Of a stretch of DNA of 64,000 nucleotides, positions 1 through 9,568 are shown one piece after another; the first letter of the stretch is position 1; the number at the start of each line of letters is the position of its first letter. Under the pieces are notes generated by a model. The model did no database searches. It was not told the origin of the DNA and worked only from the letters and a program-made list of their open reading frames with translations. Position numbers and translations under genes: made by a program. Source of the stretch: Siphonobacter sp. SORGH_AS_0500 (GTDB taxonomy: Bacteria > Bacteroidota > Bacteroidia > Cytophagales > Spirosomataceae); NCBI RefSeq assembly GCF_002838835.1, contig NZ_NHPP01000024.1:1-64000 (forward strand), read 5' to 3'.

Positions 1-78
1 TCCGAAATCGATTTCTAGACAAAGTAAGCAGATGTTGGAGGATTTCGTTTATTCAGAATGTAGGCTGTTAAAACTAAA

Positions 79-1158
79 TTATTTCTTAGTCAGCTCCCGG
101 ATCACGTTCACTTCTTCGGCTTTGTAGGGGCTGCCGTCTTTTCGGAAAACTTCGTGAAACCAGAGTTTGGGCTCTTCACCACTCGGAATGGGTTCATCCC
201 AGGCATAATAGGTATTGGTTTTTCCCTGAACTAAACCCCAGTTGATAGCTCCGACCTTATACTTTTTGAAAATGGGTAAACAGGTTTTGAACAAGCTGTT
301 ATGCTTACGAGCCATGTATTCGGTGCAAATCATGGGGCGACCTAACTTCTGAAGTTCCAGAATCTGCTTCTCCAGATTATCCGCAGGTTTGTAATTGTGG
401 AAGGAAATAATATCCGAATTGGCAAACATGAATTCGTTCGATAACGGATGCTCCGTCCACCAGCCCGAAGTGATAGGTTGCGTAGGTTTCGCCGCCCGTG
501 CCCATTCAAATGACTTGATGAGCAGAGGCATGACCGCATCGTTATAACCATTGTTGGTGGGTTCGTTAAATAAGTCCCAGCCCCAGACGCGTTGATCTTT
601 TCCGAAGGCAGTAATTACGCCTTTCGTATAGGCTTCCAGACTACCCCAGGTCCGGGAATCGAACATTCGTTTAGTGCCCGGTGCCCGCAGCCAGCCTGAG
701 TTATGTACGCCGGGTTTCGGTTCGGGTTGTTTACCCAATTTCGGGTCGTCATTCCAGCAGGAATCAAAGAGCACAAACAGAATTTTGATCTGGTGTTTAT
801 CCGCGATGGTGAGGAATTCGTTCATGCGTTTTTTTAGCCCCTCGGGATCTTTCTCCCACAAGAGATTATGCAAAAACACCCGCATGATGTTCATCCCGAT
901 GTCATGAGCCCAGCCCAGTTCTTTATCAATCGTTTTCGGGTCCCAGGTGTCTTCCTGCCAGAATTCCAACTGGTTGATAGCCGTGCTGGGTGTGAAGTTG
1001 GCTCCCACAGGCCAGGGCTGTCGGGCATACCATTCATTGGCTTTTTGAGCCGACCAGCGTCCCGGGATAACCTTTACGGGTTCGCCCGTGGTGGTTTGGG
1101 CCTGAGCAGTGCCCAGTAACAGAGAGAAGGTAAGGAGGGTAAGAAAACTACGGATCAT
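79..1158 (-). CDS. GH5-like (cellulase-family) glycoside hydrolase, secreted
   Basis: A 359-residue protein with a signal peptide of about 20 residues ending ...GTAQAQ. It has the (beta/alpha)8 layout of clan GH-A: the WDLFNEP segment places the likely acid/base Glu at residue 199, and ICTEYMAR places the likely nucleophile Glu at 280. The GH5-like family hydrolyses beta-glycosidic bonds in hemicelluloses or cellulose; close relatives are often labelled 1,4-beta-xylanase, but the substrate cannot be read from the sequence. It is transcribed away from the adjacent sigma/SusCD operon and probably belongs to the same glycan-utilisation locus. The ATG at 1158 directly precedes the signal peptide, so the start is well supported. 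Confidence 0.8.
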   Translation of the reverse strand: MIRSFLTLLTFSLLLGTAQAQTTTGEPVKVIPGRWSAQKANEWYARQPWPVGANFTPSTAINQLEFWQEDTWDPKTIDKELGWAHDIGMNIMRVFLHNLLWEKDPEGLKKRMNEFLTIADKHQIKILFVLFDSCWNDDPKLGKQPEPKPGVHNSGWLRAPGTKRMFDSRTWGSLEAYTKGVITAFGKDQRVWGWDLFNEPTNNGYNDAVMPLLIKSFEWARAAKPTQPITSGWWTEHPLSNEFMFANSDIISFHNYKPADNLEKQILELQKLGRPMICTEYMARKHNSLFKTCLPIFKKYKVGAINWGLVQGKTNTYYAWDEPIPSGEEPKLWFHEVFRKDGSPYKAEEVNVIRELTKK

Positions 1159-1597
1159 AAGAGGTTTGAGGATTATGAATAACTGGTGTTAAGAAATAAA
1201 GATGAAGGTAGATGAAATCGCGGGTACTAAGTACTAAACGTGGGTTGGGTTACCATCACAAGTAGCGAATGCCTTGCAAAGGTATTCGAATAAATGCAAG
1301 CAGGACCAAGGACAAGTACGCGAGCTTTCCCCCTGAGTGACTGAAGCGATTAATGGAATAATTCACAGGATTAATAGACTTTGATTTCTGCATTGAAAAA
1401 CTTATTCTTATAAAGGTTGAAAAAAATATATAAAAAATTATAAAACAGACTCGGGGTATCGCTCGCTCCACTTGTCAATATGCTCAGTTATCCCATTTAT
1501 CCTCTGGCCCGACTAATCTATGTCATTACCTGTATCTACTCCGGGAATCCGTACCATCCCTGCCGCCCGATTGGTGGACTTCAATCCACGTAATCAG
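1159..1597. other. Divergent intergenic region between GH5-like gene and sigma factor gene
   Basis: About 440 bases with no convincing gene. It must hold the promoters for the leftward hydrolase and the rightward sigma-FecR-SusCD operon. An A/T-rich tract lies at about 1395-1445, but I found no clean TAnnTTTG element. An in-frame extension of the sigma ORF to 1520 exists, but its 26 residues do not look like part of the family. Confidence 0.5.
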
Positions 1598-2178
1598 ATG
1601 GGAAAAGATACGGAAGAATCGTTGCAGTTATTATTTAAGGAAAATCCCAAAAAGGGTTGTGAGGCACTGTTTAAGCAATATTATGCGGCCTTGTGCAGCC
1701 ATTCGGTTCGGCTGGTATACTCGAAGGAAGTTGCTGAGGATATTGTTTCAGAAGTATTCTGCAAATTCTGGAGCGACCGGGTCTATGAAACAGTAACGAC
1801 TTCATGTGTAGCGTATTTGTATCAGGCTGTTCGAAACCGCTCCTACAATTACCTTCGCTGGGAACTCCAGAAAGCTCGTCAAAGCACCGACTCCCATGAA
1901 TTAGCCGTAGTAGCGTACGAGCCATCGCCCGCTGAAATGGTACAGTTTGACGAGCTTCAACGCAAAGTTGAGCAAACGATTGAGCAACTTCCCTCGCAGT
2001 GTAAGCGGGTTTTTCTGTTAAGCCGCTTTGAAATCGCAAATATCAGGAAATCGCTGAAGAGCTTCAGATTAGCATTAAAACCGTCGAATCGCACATAAGC
2101 AAGGCCTTAGCTACCCTCCGTTTCGTTCTCAAAGACGAATGGATTGGGTGTGTTCTTCTTGCCCTGCTTACCCTTTAA
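1598..2178 (+). pseudogene. ECF RNA polymerase sigma factor (SusCD-associated), frameshifted near region 4
   Basis: An ECF sigma-70 factor of the type that partners with FecR and TonB-dependent SusC transducers in Bacteroidota. Region 2 (ALFKQYYAALC...DIVSEVFCKFW) and the linker to region 4 (QLPSQCKRVFLLSRFE) are intact. After 2040 the original frame degenerates and stops at 2098. The +1 frame continues perfectly as KYQEIAEELQIS, then KTVESHISKALATLR, and a hydrophobic tail ending at 2178. One extra A in the AAA run at 2038-2040 restores the whole region 4 helix-turn-helix. I chose ATG 1598 (MGKDTEESL) because family members begin near there; an upstream in-frame ATG lies at 1520. A sequencing indel is likelier than true loss, because the rest of the operon is intact. 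Confidence 0.75.
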
Positions 2179-2213
2179 GGTTTTTGTCCCATCTCTATCA
2201 TTCGTTTCAACTT

Positions 2214-3188
2214 ATGCAACCGATTACCCGCGTTCAATTGATGGACTACCATGCCGGGCGAGCTACGCCCCTGCAAGTTCGTCAGGTAGAAGAATGGCTT
2301 CAGCAGCCCGAGAATCGAAATCTATTTTACGAGACCCTTCATGAATGGGAAAGCGGAAATCTTCAGTATCAGGCTGATACCGAAGATGCTTTTAAGAAAT
2401 ATCAGGAGTTCATGGAGCAGGGCGTTCGTCCGGTTGTCGTTGAAAAGAATCCTAATCATTTCTGGTCCTGGAAACCCTGGCTGGCCGCCGCTGCTGTGCT
2501 GGTGGTTTGCTCCGGCTGGTTTTTTCGGGACGAGCTTCAATATAAAAGCTACCAGACGGCTTACAGTGAAATAAAACCGGTGGTATTACCCGATGGAAGC
2601 CAGGTAATACTCAATGCCAATTCTACCCTCAAGTACCCACGATTTGATTTTGGAAACGGCCCCCGAAACGTAATCCTGAGCGGAGAAGCTCGCTTTTCGG
2701 TAGTACACACCAAAGACAACCGCCAGTTTGTAGTAAAGACCAACCGGAATCTGGATGTGGAAGTGGTAGGAACCGAGTTCGTAGTTTTTAACCGCAACCG
2801 GGGCACCCGAGTGGTATTAATGAAGGGAAAAGTACAGCTCAACTTTCAGGAGCAGGGGAGAAAGTTAACGATGAAACCTGGCGATCAGGTAACCTTAACT
2901 GCCGTGGGGGCTTACGAACTAAAAAAGCAGAGTAAACCCGAAACGCTGGCGGCCTGGACTCACCATCGGTACGTGTTTACGGATACTTCGCTATCAGAAA
3001 TCGCGGAGTTAATGAAGGAAAATTACGGCTTCGAAGTAAAAATTCCCGATCAAAATCTGGCAAAACGGCTGGTAACCGGAGACTTTGTTGCTAAAAACGG
3101 CAATGAATTACTGCACGTGCTGGAAGTAATGCTACGCCTCAAAATTGAGCGTACGGGTAAAACGATTACCCTAACCGAGAAAAACTAA
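2214..3188 (+). CDS. FecR-family anti-sigma factor (FecR + DUF4974)
   Basis: A 324-residue single-pass inner-membrane anti-sigma factor. An N-terminal cytoplasmic part of about 80 residues (MQPITRVQLMDYHAG..., rich in W/E) would bind the sigma factor. A transmembrane segment at about 88-105 (WLAAAAVLVVCSGWFF) follows. The periplasmic FecR domain (VVLPDGSQVILNANSTLKY, then FVVKTNRNLDVEVVGTEF) lies at about 115-235 and a DUF4974 domain (YVFTDTSLSEIAELM...) at about 250-324. It sits 35 bases after the repaired sigma stop and 24 bases before susC, so sigma-FecR-SusC form one signalling unit. ATG 2214 was preferred over upstream in-frame starts, which would add residues unlike the family. Confidence 0.9.
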   Translation: MQPITRVQLMDYHAGRATPLQVRQVEEWLQQPENRNLFYETLHEWESGNLQYQADTEDAFKKYQEFMEQGVRPVVVEKNPNHFWSWKPWLAAAAVLVVCSGWFFRDELQYKSYQTAYSEIKPVVLPDGSQVILNANSTLKYPRFDFGNGPRNVILSGEARFSVVHTKDNRQFVVKTNRNLDVEVVGTEFVVFNRNRGTRVVLMKGKVQLNFQEQGRKLTMKPGDQVTLTAVGAYELKKQSKPETLAAWTHHRYVFTDTSLSEIAELMKENYGFEVKIPDQNLAKRLVTGDFVAKNGNELLHVLEVMLRLKIERTGKTITLTEKN

Positions 3189-3212
3189 CACTACCTCTTG
3201 CATATATTATCT

Positions 3213-6200
3213 ATGAAAAAATCACTACCCCTGTGTCTCTGGGCGGGTTTGGCGATGGCTCCGGGATTAGGGAGCTCCCAGACCTTTGCCCGAGCCGAAA
3301 GCCTGCGGCAGGAAACGAAAAGTAAATTACCGGCGTATCGGTCGTTAAGGAAAGCCTTACAGGACATCAAAACGAATTATAAAGTTGATATTCTGTTTGA
3401 AAACCGCACGGTGGATCACGTATCCATTCCCGTTGAACGCCTCAAGGGCCATGCGTCAGCTGAACAAGCATTAAAAGCCATTCTGACTCCGGTAGGGCTG
3501 AGCTTTCAGAAAATGAAGGAGAAGTCCTACATTATCATTCAGGAAGAAAAAAATGTACAGTCGGCTTCTCCTAATACGTCCTTTGTACTGCCGCCAATCA
3601 ATGGGGTTTCGCCCCTGTTATTCCAGCGGCAAACCAGCCCAGCGGCGGATATTCCGGTGCGGGGAACCGTGAGGGATGAAGCTACGGGCGAAGGCTTACC
3701 CGGCGTAAACGTGATTGTAAAAGGAACTTCCAAAGGAGCCACTACCGATGCAACCGGAGCGTTTCGGCTGGACGTTCCTGATGGAAATGCAATCCTGATT
3801 TTTTCTTCGGTGGGGTATCAATCGCAGGAGCTAGCAGTAGGATCACAAACGATTCTGAACATTACCCTGAAAAACAGCGATCAGGCTCTGAATGAAGTGG
3901 TAGTGGTGGGATACGGTGAGCAGAAGAAAGAGTCCATTACCGGGGCCATTTCAACGATTACCAGCAAAGATCTCGAAAAAGTACACGGGGGTTCGACGGT
4001 CAGTAGCGGTCTGGCGGGGAAGATTCCGGGGGTAACCTTTCGGATGAATGACGGTCGGCCCGGCTCTAGTGCCAATATCCAGATTCGGAACATGGGTAAC
4101 CCTTTGTACGTAATCGACGGAATCCAGAAAGATGCGGGGCAGTTCAATAACATTTCACCCAACGACATTGAGAGTATTACCGTATTGAAGGATGCGTCGG
4201 CGGCCATTTATGGAGTTCGGGCGGCAAATGGTGTGATTGTGGTCACGACGAAACGCGGAAAAATGGGCAGCTCTAATACGATAAATGTTGATGCCTACAC
4301 GGGTTTTCAAAACTGGACGCGTTTTCCGAAAACGACGAATGCCTATCAGTGGATGCTGGGAAAGGCCGATGCAGAAATGAACCAGTATGGACGTACCGAC
4401 ATCACGCAGGAGGAACTAAACAAGTGGCAACAAGGCACGGAAACGGGGTATAAAAGCTTCGACTGGTTTAAGTACATTGTCAAAAGAAACGCTCCGCAGT
4501 ATAACTTCAACATCAACGCAACGGGCGGTTCGGATAAAATCAATTACTACATCTCGGCGACGCACCTCTTCCAGAATTCAGTATTAGGCCGGGAATTTAC
4601 TTTTAAACGAACCAATATTCAGAGTAACGTTGATGCCCAGATTACCAATTCGCTGAAAGTGGGCGTACAGATCAATGGTCGGATTGAAACGCGGGATAAC
4701 CCCGGCGTTCCGGGGGCTGATGATTATTGGGCTCCTCGTTTTGCCTTGTTCCGTAATCGCCCTACCGAGCGTCCTTTTGCCAATGATAACCCGGAATATC
4801 TGAATGACATCGGGCATAACGATACCAACTGGGGCTTGTTAAATAAAAATAAATCAGGGTATTGGCGGGAAGACTGGCGGGTACTACAAACCAACTTCGT
4901 CGGCGAGTATCGGTCACCCATCAAAGGCTTGACGGCAAAAGCCACGTATTCGTATTACTTCGCGGATCGCCTGATGAACGGCCATGAGTACACGTACGAT
5001 GCCTACACTTATTACAAAGACACCGACAAGTACGTTCGAACGGGTGGAAGTACAAACCCCTGGCGGGAGCGGGGCACCCGAAAAATCCTCGAAAACGTAA
5101 CGCAGGGACAGATTAACTATCAGAACAGCTTCGGCAAACATAATTTCGCAGCCACCTTCGTAGCGGAACGGATTGCCCGTCGCGAACTCGACGTATGGGT
5201 ACACTCGGTACCTCAAACCAATGAGTTACCCCTGCTGCAATTTGCCGACATGGATACCTATAACGATAGCGATATTCAAACGGCCCGGGCGGGTTACATT
5301 GGTCGGATTAACTACAATTACCAGAACAAGATTTTCCTCGAAGTGGCCGGACGGCGGGATGCGTCCTACAAATTTGCTCCTTCCAAACGCTGGGGTTTCT
5401 TCCCCTCTGTCTCGGGTGGGTGGCGAATCACGGAAGAGTCATTCTTCAAGGATTTAACGGGTGGCGACCGGGTATTAACGAACCTGAAGCTTCGGGGTTC
5501 GTACGGGGCTCTTGGGGATGACGATGTAGGGATCGGTGATTTTGATTATGTATCGGGCTATAACTATGGTTCTTCAACGGTAATTATCGATGGTCAGGTC
5601 ATTAAAGGCTCACGTGATCGGGGTGTTCCCATTACTAATATCTCCTGGTTTACGTCAAAAATCCTGGATTTGGGTCTGGACTACACGCTTCTGAACGGAA
5701 AATTCAGCGGCTCGCTCGACTACTTTAACCGGAAACGTTCGGGGTTACGCGGTCGGAAATATGACGTACTTGTTCCTTCGGAATTGGGTTATGGCTTGCC
5801 GGACGAAAACGTAAACAGCGATGCTCAGATTGGCGGCGAAGGTTCGCTGTTTTATAGTACCAAATTCAATGAAGTAAACTTTACGATTGGCGGTAACCTG
5901 TCGTACTCTCGCCGCAAATTTCTGTCCTCTTATAAACCCCGCTGGAATAACTCCTGGGATTATTACCGCAACTCTAGTGAGAACCGCTTCAATGATCTTT
6001 ACTGGGGCCATCACGTGATCGGTCGGTTTGAGTCGCTGAGCCAGATTGCCGAATACGGGGTAAATATTGATGGTCAGGGAAATAAGACCCTGTTACCCGG
6101 AGATTTGATTTATGAGGATACCAATGGGGACGGCGTGATTAACGATTCCGATATGCGTCCGATTGGGAATGGCGTAGGAGCTAACCCTACGATTAACTTC

Positions 6201-6692
6201 GGTCTGAACCTGCAACTGGCCTGGAAAGGATTCGATTTCACGGCTGACTTCTCGGGCGGATCGGGTTATTCCGTGGTTCGTAATTACGAGTTACGCACGG
6301 CTTTCCAGAATGGTGGAGCTTTACTGAAAGACTTCTATGAAGATCGCTGGCATCGCGAGAATCCCTTTGATCTGAACAGTGCCTGGGTGGCCGGAAAATA
6401 CCCCGCTTTACGCTTCAACGACGGCGGTCATAGTAATAACCGGGCTTCTGATTTCTGGCTCACTAACGTAACCTATCTGCGAATGCGTACGATGGAACTC
6501 GGGTACTCGGTACCTCAGCGAATCCTCGAAAAAGTGAAGGTGAAACGGGCTCGGGTTTACCTGAACACCTATAACCTGTTCTCGATCGATAACCTGAGAA
6601 AAATCGGTATTGATCCTGAAATTACCGAAGAAAACGGTCTGGCTTATCCTCAAAATAAATTCGTCAACGTCGGAGTGAATCTCTCACTTTAA
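3213..6692 (+). CDS. SusC-family TonB-dependent outer-membrane transporter with STN signalling domain
   Basis: A protein of about 1159 residues that imports oligosaccharides through the outer membrane with its SusD partner, powered by TonB. Domain order: signal peptide (MKKSLPLCLWAG...); an STN (secretin/TonB short N-terminal) domain at about 45-108, which in transducers contacts the FecR periplasmic domain; a carboxypeptidase-regulatory-like beta-sandwich at about 148-225 (GTVRDEATGEGLPGVNV); a plug from about 227 (NEVVVVGYGEQKKESITGAI); then a long beta-barrel ending ...FVNVGVNLSL. The STN domain together with the adjacent sigma/FecR pair indicates substrate-induced autoregulation. The start is ATG 3213; an in-frame TTG at 3198 is less likely. 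Confidence 0.95.
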   Translation: MKKSLPLCLWAGLAMAPGLGSSQTFARAESLRQETKSKLPAYRSLRKALQDIKTNYKVDILFENRTVDHVSIPVERLKGHASAEQALKAILTPVGLSFQKMKEKSYIIIQEEKNVQSASPNTSFVLPPINGVSPLLFQRQTSPAADIPVRGTVRDEATGEGLPGVNVIVKGTSKGATTDATGAFRLDVPDGNAILIFSSVGYQSQELAVGSQTILNITLKNSDQALNEVVVVGYGEQKKESITGAISTITSKDLEKVHGGSTVSSGLAGKIPGVTFRMNDGRPGSSANIQIRNMGNPLYVIDGIQKDAGQFNNISPNDIESITVLKDASAAIYGVRAANGVIVVTTKRGKMGSSNTINVDAYTGFQNWTRFPKTTNAYQWMLGKADAEMNQYGRTDITQEELNKWQQGTETGYKSFDWFKYIVKRNAPQYNFNINATGGSDKINYYISATHLFQNSVLGREFTFKRTNIQSNVDAQITNSLKVGVQINGRIETRDNPGVPGADDYWAPRFALFRNRPTERPFANDNPEYLNDIGHNDTNWGLLNKNKSGYWREDWRVLQTNFVGEYRSPIKGLTAKATYSYYFADRLMNGHEYTYDAYTYYKDTDKYVRTGGSTNPWRERGTRKILENVTQGQINYQNSFGKHNFAATFVAERIARRELDVWVHSVPQTNELPLLQFADMDTYNDSDIQTARAGYIGRINYNYQNKIFLEVAGRRDASYKFAPSKRWGFFPSVSGGWRITEESFFKDLTGGDRVLTNLKLRGSYGALGDDDVGIGDFDYVSGYNYGSSTVIIDGQVIKGSRDRGVPITNISWFTSKILDLGLDYTLLNGKFSGSLDYFNRKRSGLRGRKYDVLVPSELGYGLPDENVNSDAQIGGEGSLFYSTKFNEVNFTIGGNLSYSRRKFLSSYKPRWNNSWDYYRNSSENRFNDLYWGHHVIGRFESLSQIAEYGVNIDGQGNKTLLPGDLIYEDTNGDGVINDSDMRPIGNGVGANPTINFGLNLQLAWKGFDFTADFSGGSGYSVVRNYELRTAFQNGGALLKDFYEDRWHRENPFDLNSAWVAGKYPALRFNDGGHSNNRASDFWLTNVTYLRMRTMELGYSVPQRILEKVKVKRARVYLNTYNLFSIDNLRKIGIDPEITEENGLAYPQNKFVNVGVNLSL

Positions 6693-6702
6693 TCTGCTGA
6701 CT

Positions 6703-8580
6703 ATGAAAAAGATACATTACGTAAGTTTCCTGGTGCTGATGTGGGTAGGCTGGTCCTGCAACGATCAGAAGTTTCTGGATAAAGACCCTACAAACATTCT
6801 GACCAACGATAAAGTCTGGCAAAGTCCAAATCTGGTATTAACCGTTCTGGTGGATTTGTACGACCGTTATCCAGAAGTGCAGAGTACCGAAAAATGGGTG
6901 GAATATGCCAACTTCGATGAGGCCTTTGCTTCGAGTGCGGGGGAGTATTACCGTCATAAAAACCAAGAGTATAACTACGACTGGTGGAATTACTGGGATT
7001 ACGGCTACCTGCGAGAAATGAACCTCTTTATCCAGAAATGCACGGCAGCCACCCAACTGGACGAAGCCAGCAAAAAGCGTTTTCTGGCCGAGGCCCGTTA
7101 CCTGCGGGCGTCATTTTACTTCGAGGAGGTAAAGCGAATGGGTGGCGTACCGTTAATTCTGGAGCCTTTGCAATACGATTTCAGCGGCGATCCAACCTAC
7201 CTGCAATACGCCCGATCCAAAGAATCAGAGATTTACGATTTTGTGATTTCGGAAATGGAAGCCATTAAAAACGACTTGCCGAGCGATCCCAATATTAAAT
7301 CCAGGGCTACGAAAGGACTGGCGTTGGCTACGGAAGCACGGGCGGCTTTGTATGCGGGTTCGATTGCCAAATACGGCGTGAACACGCCACAGGTTGCTTT
7401 ACCCGGCGGAGAAGTAGGAATTGAAGCGAGTAAAGCCACGGCTTATTTTCAGCAGTCGTTGAAGGCTTCGGAAGAGTTGATCGCGTTAGGACAGTATGCG
7501 TTATACCTGAAAAAACCGACGGATTTATCGGATAATTTCGCCAGCTTATTCACCGATAAATCGAATAATGCCGAAGCGATTTTCGTGAAGGATTTTAAAC
7601 TCAAAAGCGGAAAGACTACCGACTGGACGATCATCAATCAGCCTCGTTCGGTAGCGGAGGAGCAGCAGGGTGGACGCCTGAATCCTTCACTAAATCTGGT
7701 GCAATCCTTTGAAAAGCTGGATAATACGTTTGCTACCTATGGGTATACCGATGCCAGCGGAGCGAATCGTTACTTTTCCAATCCACTCGAATTATTCGCG
7801 GGCCGTGACGCTCGGCTGGCCGGAACGGTGATTCTGCCGGGAAGTCAGTTTAAAGGAAAAACCGTTGACATCTGGGCGGGTTATCTGTTAACAAATAATA
7901 CGGTTATCTCAGGAGATAATTTTGGGGCTCGGAAAGTATTACCCGGCAAAACGATTGAAGAACAAGTCGTTGGTTTCGACGGCCCAATTGACGGGCTGGA
8001 GTTCAGTGCTCAGACGGGTTTTTACGTACGAAAATACCAGGACCCTACGGTGGGCTCGGGGCAGCTAGGTACCCGGAGTGAGGTGTGGTGGATTCGGTAT
8101 CGGTATGCTGAAGTAATACTCAACGCTGCCGAAGCCGCTTTTGAACTCGGACAGAATGCCAAAGCGGCGGGTTACCTGAATCAGGTTCGCAAACGGGCTG
8201 GATTTACGAAAGACCTCGTATCGGCGGATATTACCTTCGATCGCATCGTTCACGAACGAAAGGTAGAGTTGGCTTTTGAAAACCACATTCTCTGGGACAT
8301 GAAACGCTGGCGGCTGGCTCATGTGGTCTGGAACGGTAACGCAACCGAACTGACTACACAACCCGGCGTCGCAACCGAAACCAGCACCCGCATTTTTGGT
8401 CTCTGGCCTTACAAGGTATACGCTCCCGGAACCGAGCAAAACGGCAAGTGGATTTTCAGAAAGATTATTCCTTCCAATGTAACCAATCCGCACCGCTTCC
8501 GGCTAGGTAACTATTACTCGCTTATTAGCGAAGAAATCCGCAGTAATAATCCCAAAATTGTCAAGAATCCGAATCAGTAA
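6703..8580 (+). CDS. SusD/RagB-family outer-membrane glycan-binding lipoprotein
   Basis: A 625-residue surface lipoprotein that caps the SusC barrel and binds the glycan. The lipoprotein signal ends at Cys19 (VGWSC-NDQKFLDKDP), the usual SusD opening. TPR-like helices (FLAEARYLRASFYFEEVKRMGGVPLI) and the typical C-terminal part (NQVRKRAGF, FDRIVHERKVELAFENHILWDMKRW) are clear. It begins 10 bases after the susC stop and is co-transcribed with it. The binding specificity cannot be read from the sequence. Confidence 0.95.
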   Translation: MKKIHYVSFLVLMWVGWSCNDQKFLDKDPTNILTNDKVWQSPNLVLTVLVDLYDRYPEVQSTEKWVEYANFDEAFASSAGEYYRHKNQEYNYDWWNYWDYGYLREMNLFIQKCTAATQLDEASKKRFLAEARYLRASFYFEEVKRMGGVPLILEPLQYDFSGDPTYLQYARSKESEIYDFVISEMEAIKNDLPSDPNIKSRATKGLALATEARAALYAGSIAKYGVNTPQVALPGGEVGIEASKATAYFQQSLKASEELIALGQYALYLKKPTDLSDNFASLFTDKSNNAEAIFVKDFKLKSGKTTDWTIINQPRSVAEEQQGGRLNPSLNLVQSFEKLDNTFATYGYTDASGANRYFSNPLELFAGRDARLAGTVILPGSQFKGKTVDIWAGYLLTNNTVISGDNFGARKVLPGKTIEEQVVGFDGPIDGLEFSAQTGFYVRKYQDPTVGSGQLGTRSEVWWIRYRYAEVILNAAEAAFELGQNAKAAGYLNQVRKRAGFTKDLVSADITFDRIVHERKVELAFENHILWDMKRWRLAHVVWNGNATELTTQPGVATETSTRIFGLWPYKVYAPGTEQNGKWIFRKIIPSNVTNPHRFRLGNYYSLISEEIRSNNPKIVKNPNQ

Positions 8581-8594
8581 ACGCATTCGAACGG

Positions 8595-9287
8595 ATGAAA
8601 AAATATCTCTTTTTGTTGTTGATAGGAAGTTTAGTAACCTCCTGCAAATTAGATAACTACGATCCGCCAGCGTCGGAATTGAAGGGTCGAATCGTATACA
8701 AAGGTGAACCCATTGGCGTAGAATACAACAACGTAACTTTCGAGTTGTGGGAGCCGGGTTGGGGTAAAAAAGGCTCCATTAACGTCAACGTCGATCAGGA
8801 CGGATCCTATGCCACGCAATTATTTGATGGGAATTACAAACTCATCATTCCTTCGTATCAGGGACCGTTCAAGTCCATTCCGAACGCGGAGACGAAATCG
8901 GATACCATTCCGGTTCAGCTTCGGGGTAGTCGCACGATGGACATTGAAGTACTGCCTTATTACATGATTCGCAACGCAACATTTACGGGTGGGGAAAAGA
9001 AGGTTTCAACGCAGTTTTCCATCGAAAAAATCATTACCGATGCCTCGGCCAAAAACATCGAAGAAGTGGCTCTTTACATTAGCAAAACCTCCTTTGTTGA
9101 TGTTCGCACCAACATTGCCTCCCAGGTAATCAAAGGAGCGGATTTAAAAACTATGAACCGCATTCAGATGCAGGTAACCGTACCAACCATTACGCCTGCT
9201 CAGAATTTCGTTTTTGCCCGGGTGAAGTTAAAAGTAAGTGGGGTAGAAGACCCGATTTTCTCGGCTATTCAGAAGGTAACTTATTAA
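8595..9287 (+). CDS. DUF3823 lipoprotein (putative surface glycan-binding protein)
   Basis: A 230-residue lipoprotein with Cys at residue 17 (LVTSC-KLDNYDPP). The N-terminal half (LKGRIVYKGEPIGVEYNNVTFELWEPGWG, then VDQDGSYATQLFDGNYKL) matches the DUF3823 beta-sandwich, which is found almost only immediately downstream of susD in glycan-utilisation loci. The C-terminal half is a second beta-rich domain. It starts 14 bases after the susD stop, so it is the last gene of the SusCD operon. The likely role is glycan capture at the cell surface; this is inferred from position. Confidence 0.85.
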   Translation: MKKYLFLLLIGSLVTSCKLDNYDPPASELKGRIVYKGEPIGVEYNNVTFELWEPGWGKKGSINVNVDQDGSYATQLFDGNYKLIIPSYQGPFKSIPNAETKSDTIPVQLRGSRTMDIEVLPYYMIRNATFTGGEKKVSTQFSIEKIITDASAKNIEEVALYISKTSFVDVRTNIASQVIKGADLKTMNRIQMQVTVPTITPAQNFVFARVKLKVSGVEDPIFSAIQKVTY

Positions 9288-9295
9288 CTGTTTTC

Positions 9296-9328
9296 CACTT
9301 CCCGAAAGCTTTGAACTTTCGGGAAGTG
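9296..9328 (+). terminator. Hairpin after the SusCD-DUF3823 operon
   Basis: A perfect 13-base inverted repeat (CACTTCCCGAAAG / CTTTCGGGAAGTG) with a 7-base loop begins 9 bases after the DUF3823 stop codon. No T-run follows, so it may stabilise the transcript end rather than act as a classic intrinsic terminator. Its core (CCCGAAAG...CTTTCGGG) reappears at 34896-34932. Confidence 0.5.
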
Positions 9329-9568
9329 CCAATCTGCCAGGACCCTTTATGCACTTTTCAAACCCTACATTTTACTTCCAAATGAGTTAAAACAAGACCA
9401 ATCGTGCTTTTATTAGTATCCTCTCAGAAATCGCCAGAATGTGAAGGAGTTAGTATCTTGTAAAAGCAAATAGCCCTGGCTTTTACCTTTTCTTAACCCT
9501 GATTCATCGCAGTGCTGAAGAAATAAAAGCCGTTTTACATTCCTCTTAAACACTAGTTAGTCTCGTTC

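Noticed and set aside
8065-8493. A 142-residue minus-strand frame inside the SusD gene
   Set aside because: It lies wholly within well-conserved SusD sequence, has no start context or family resemblance, and is a shadow.
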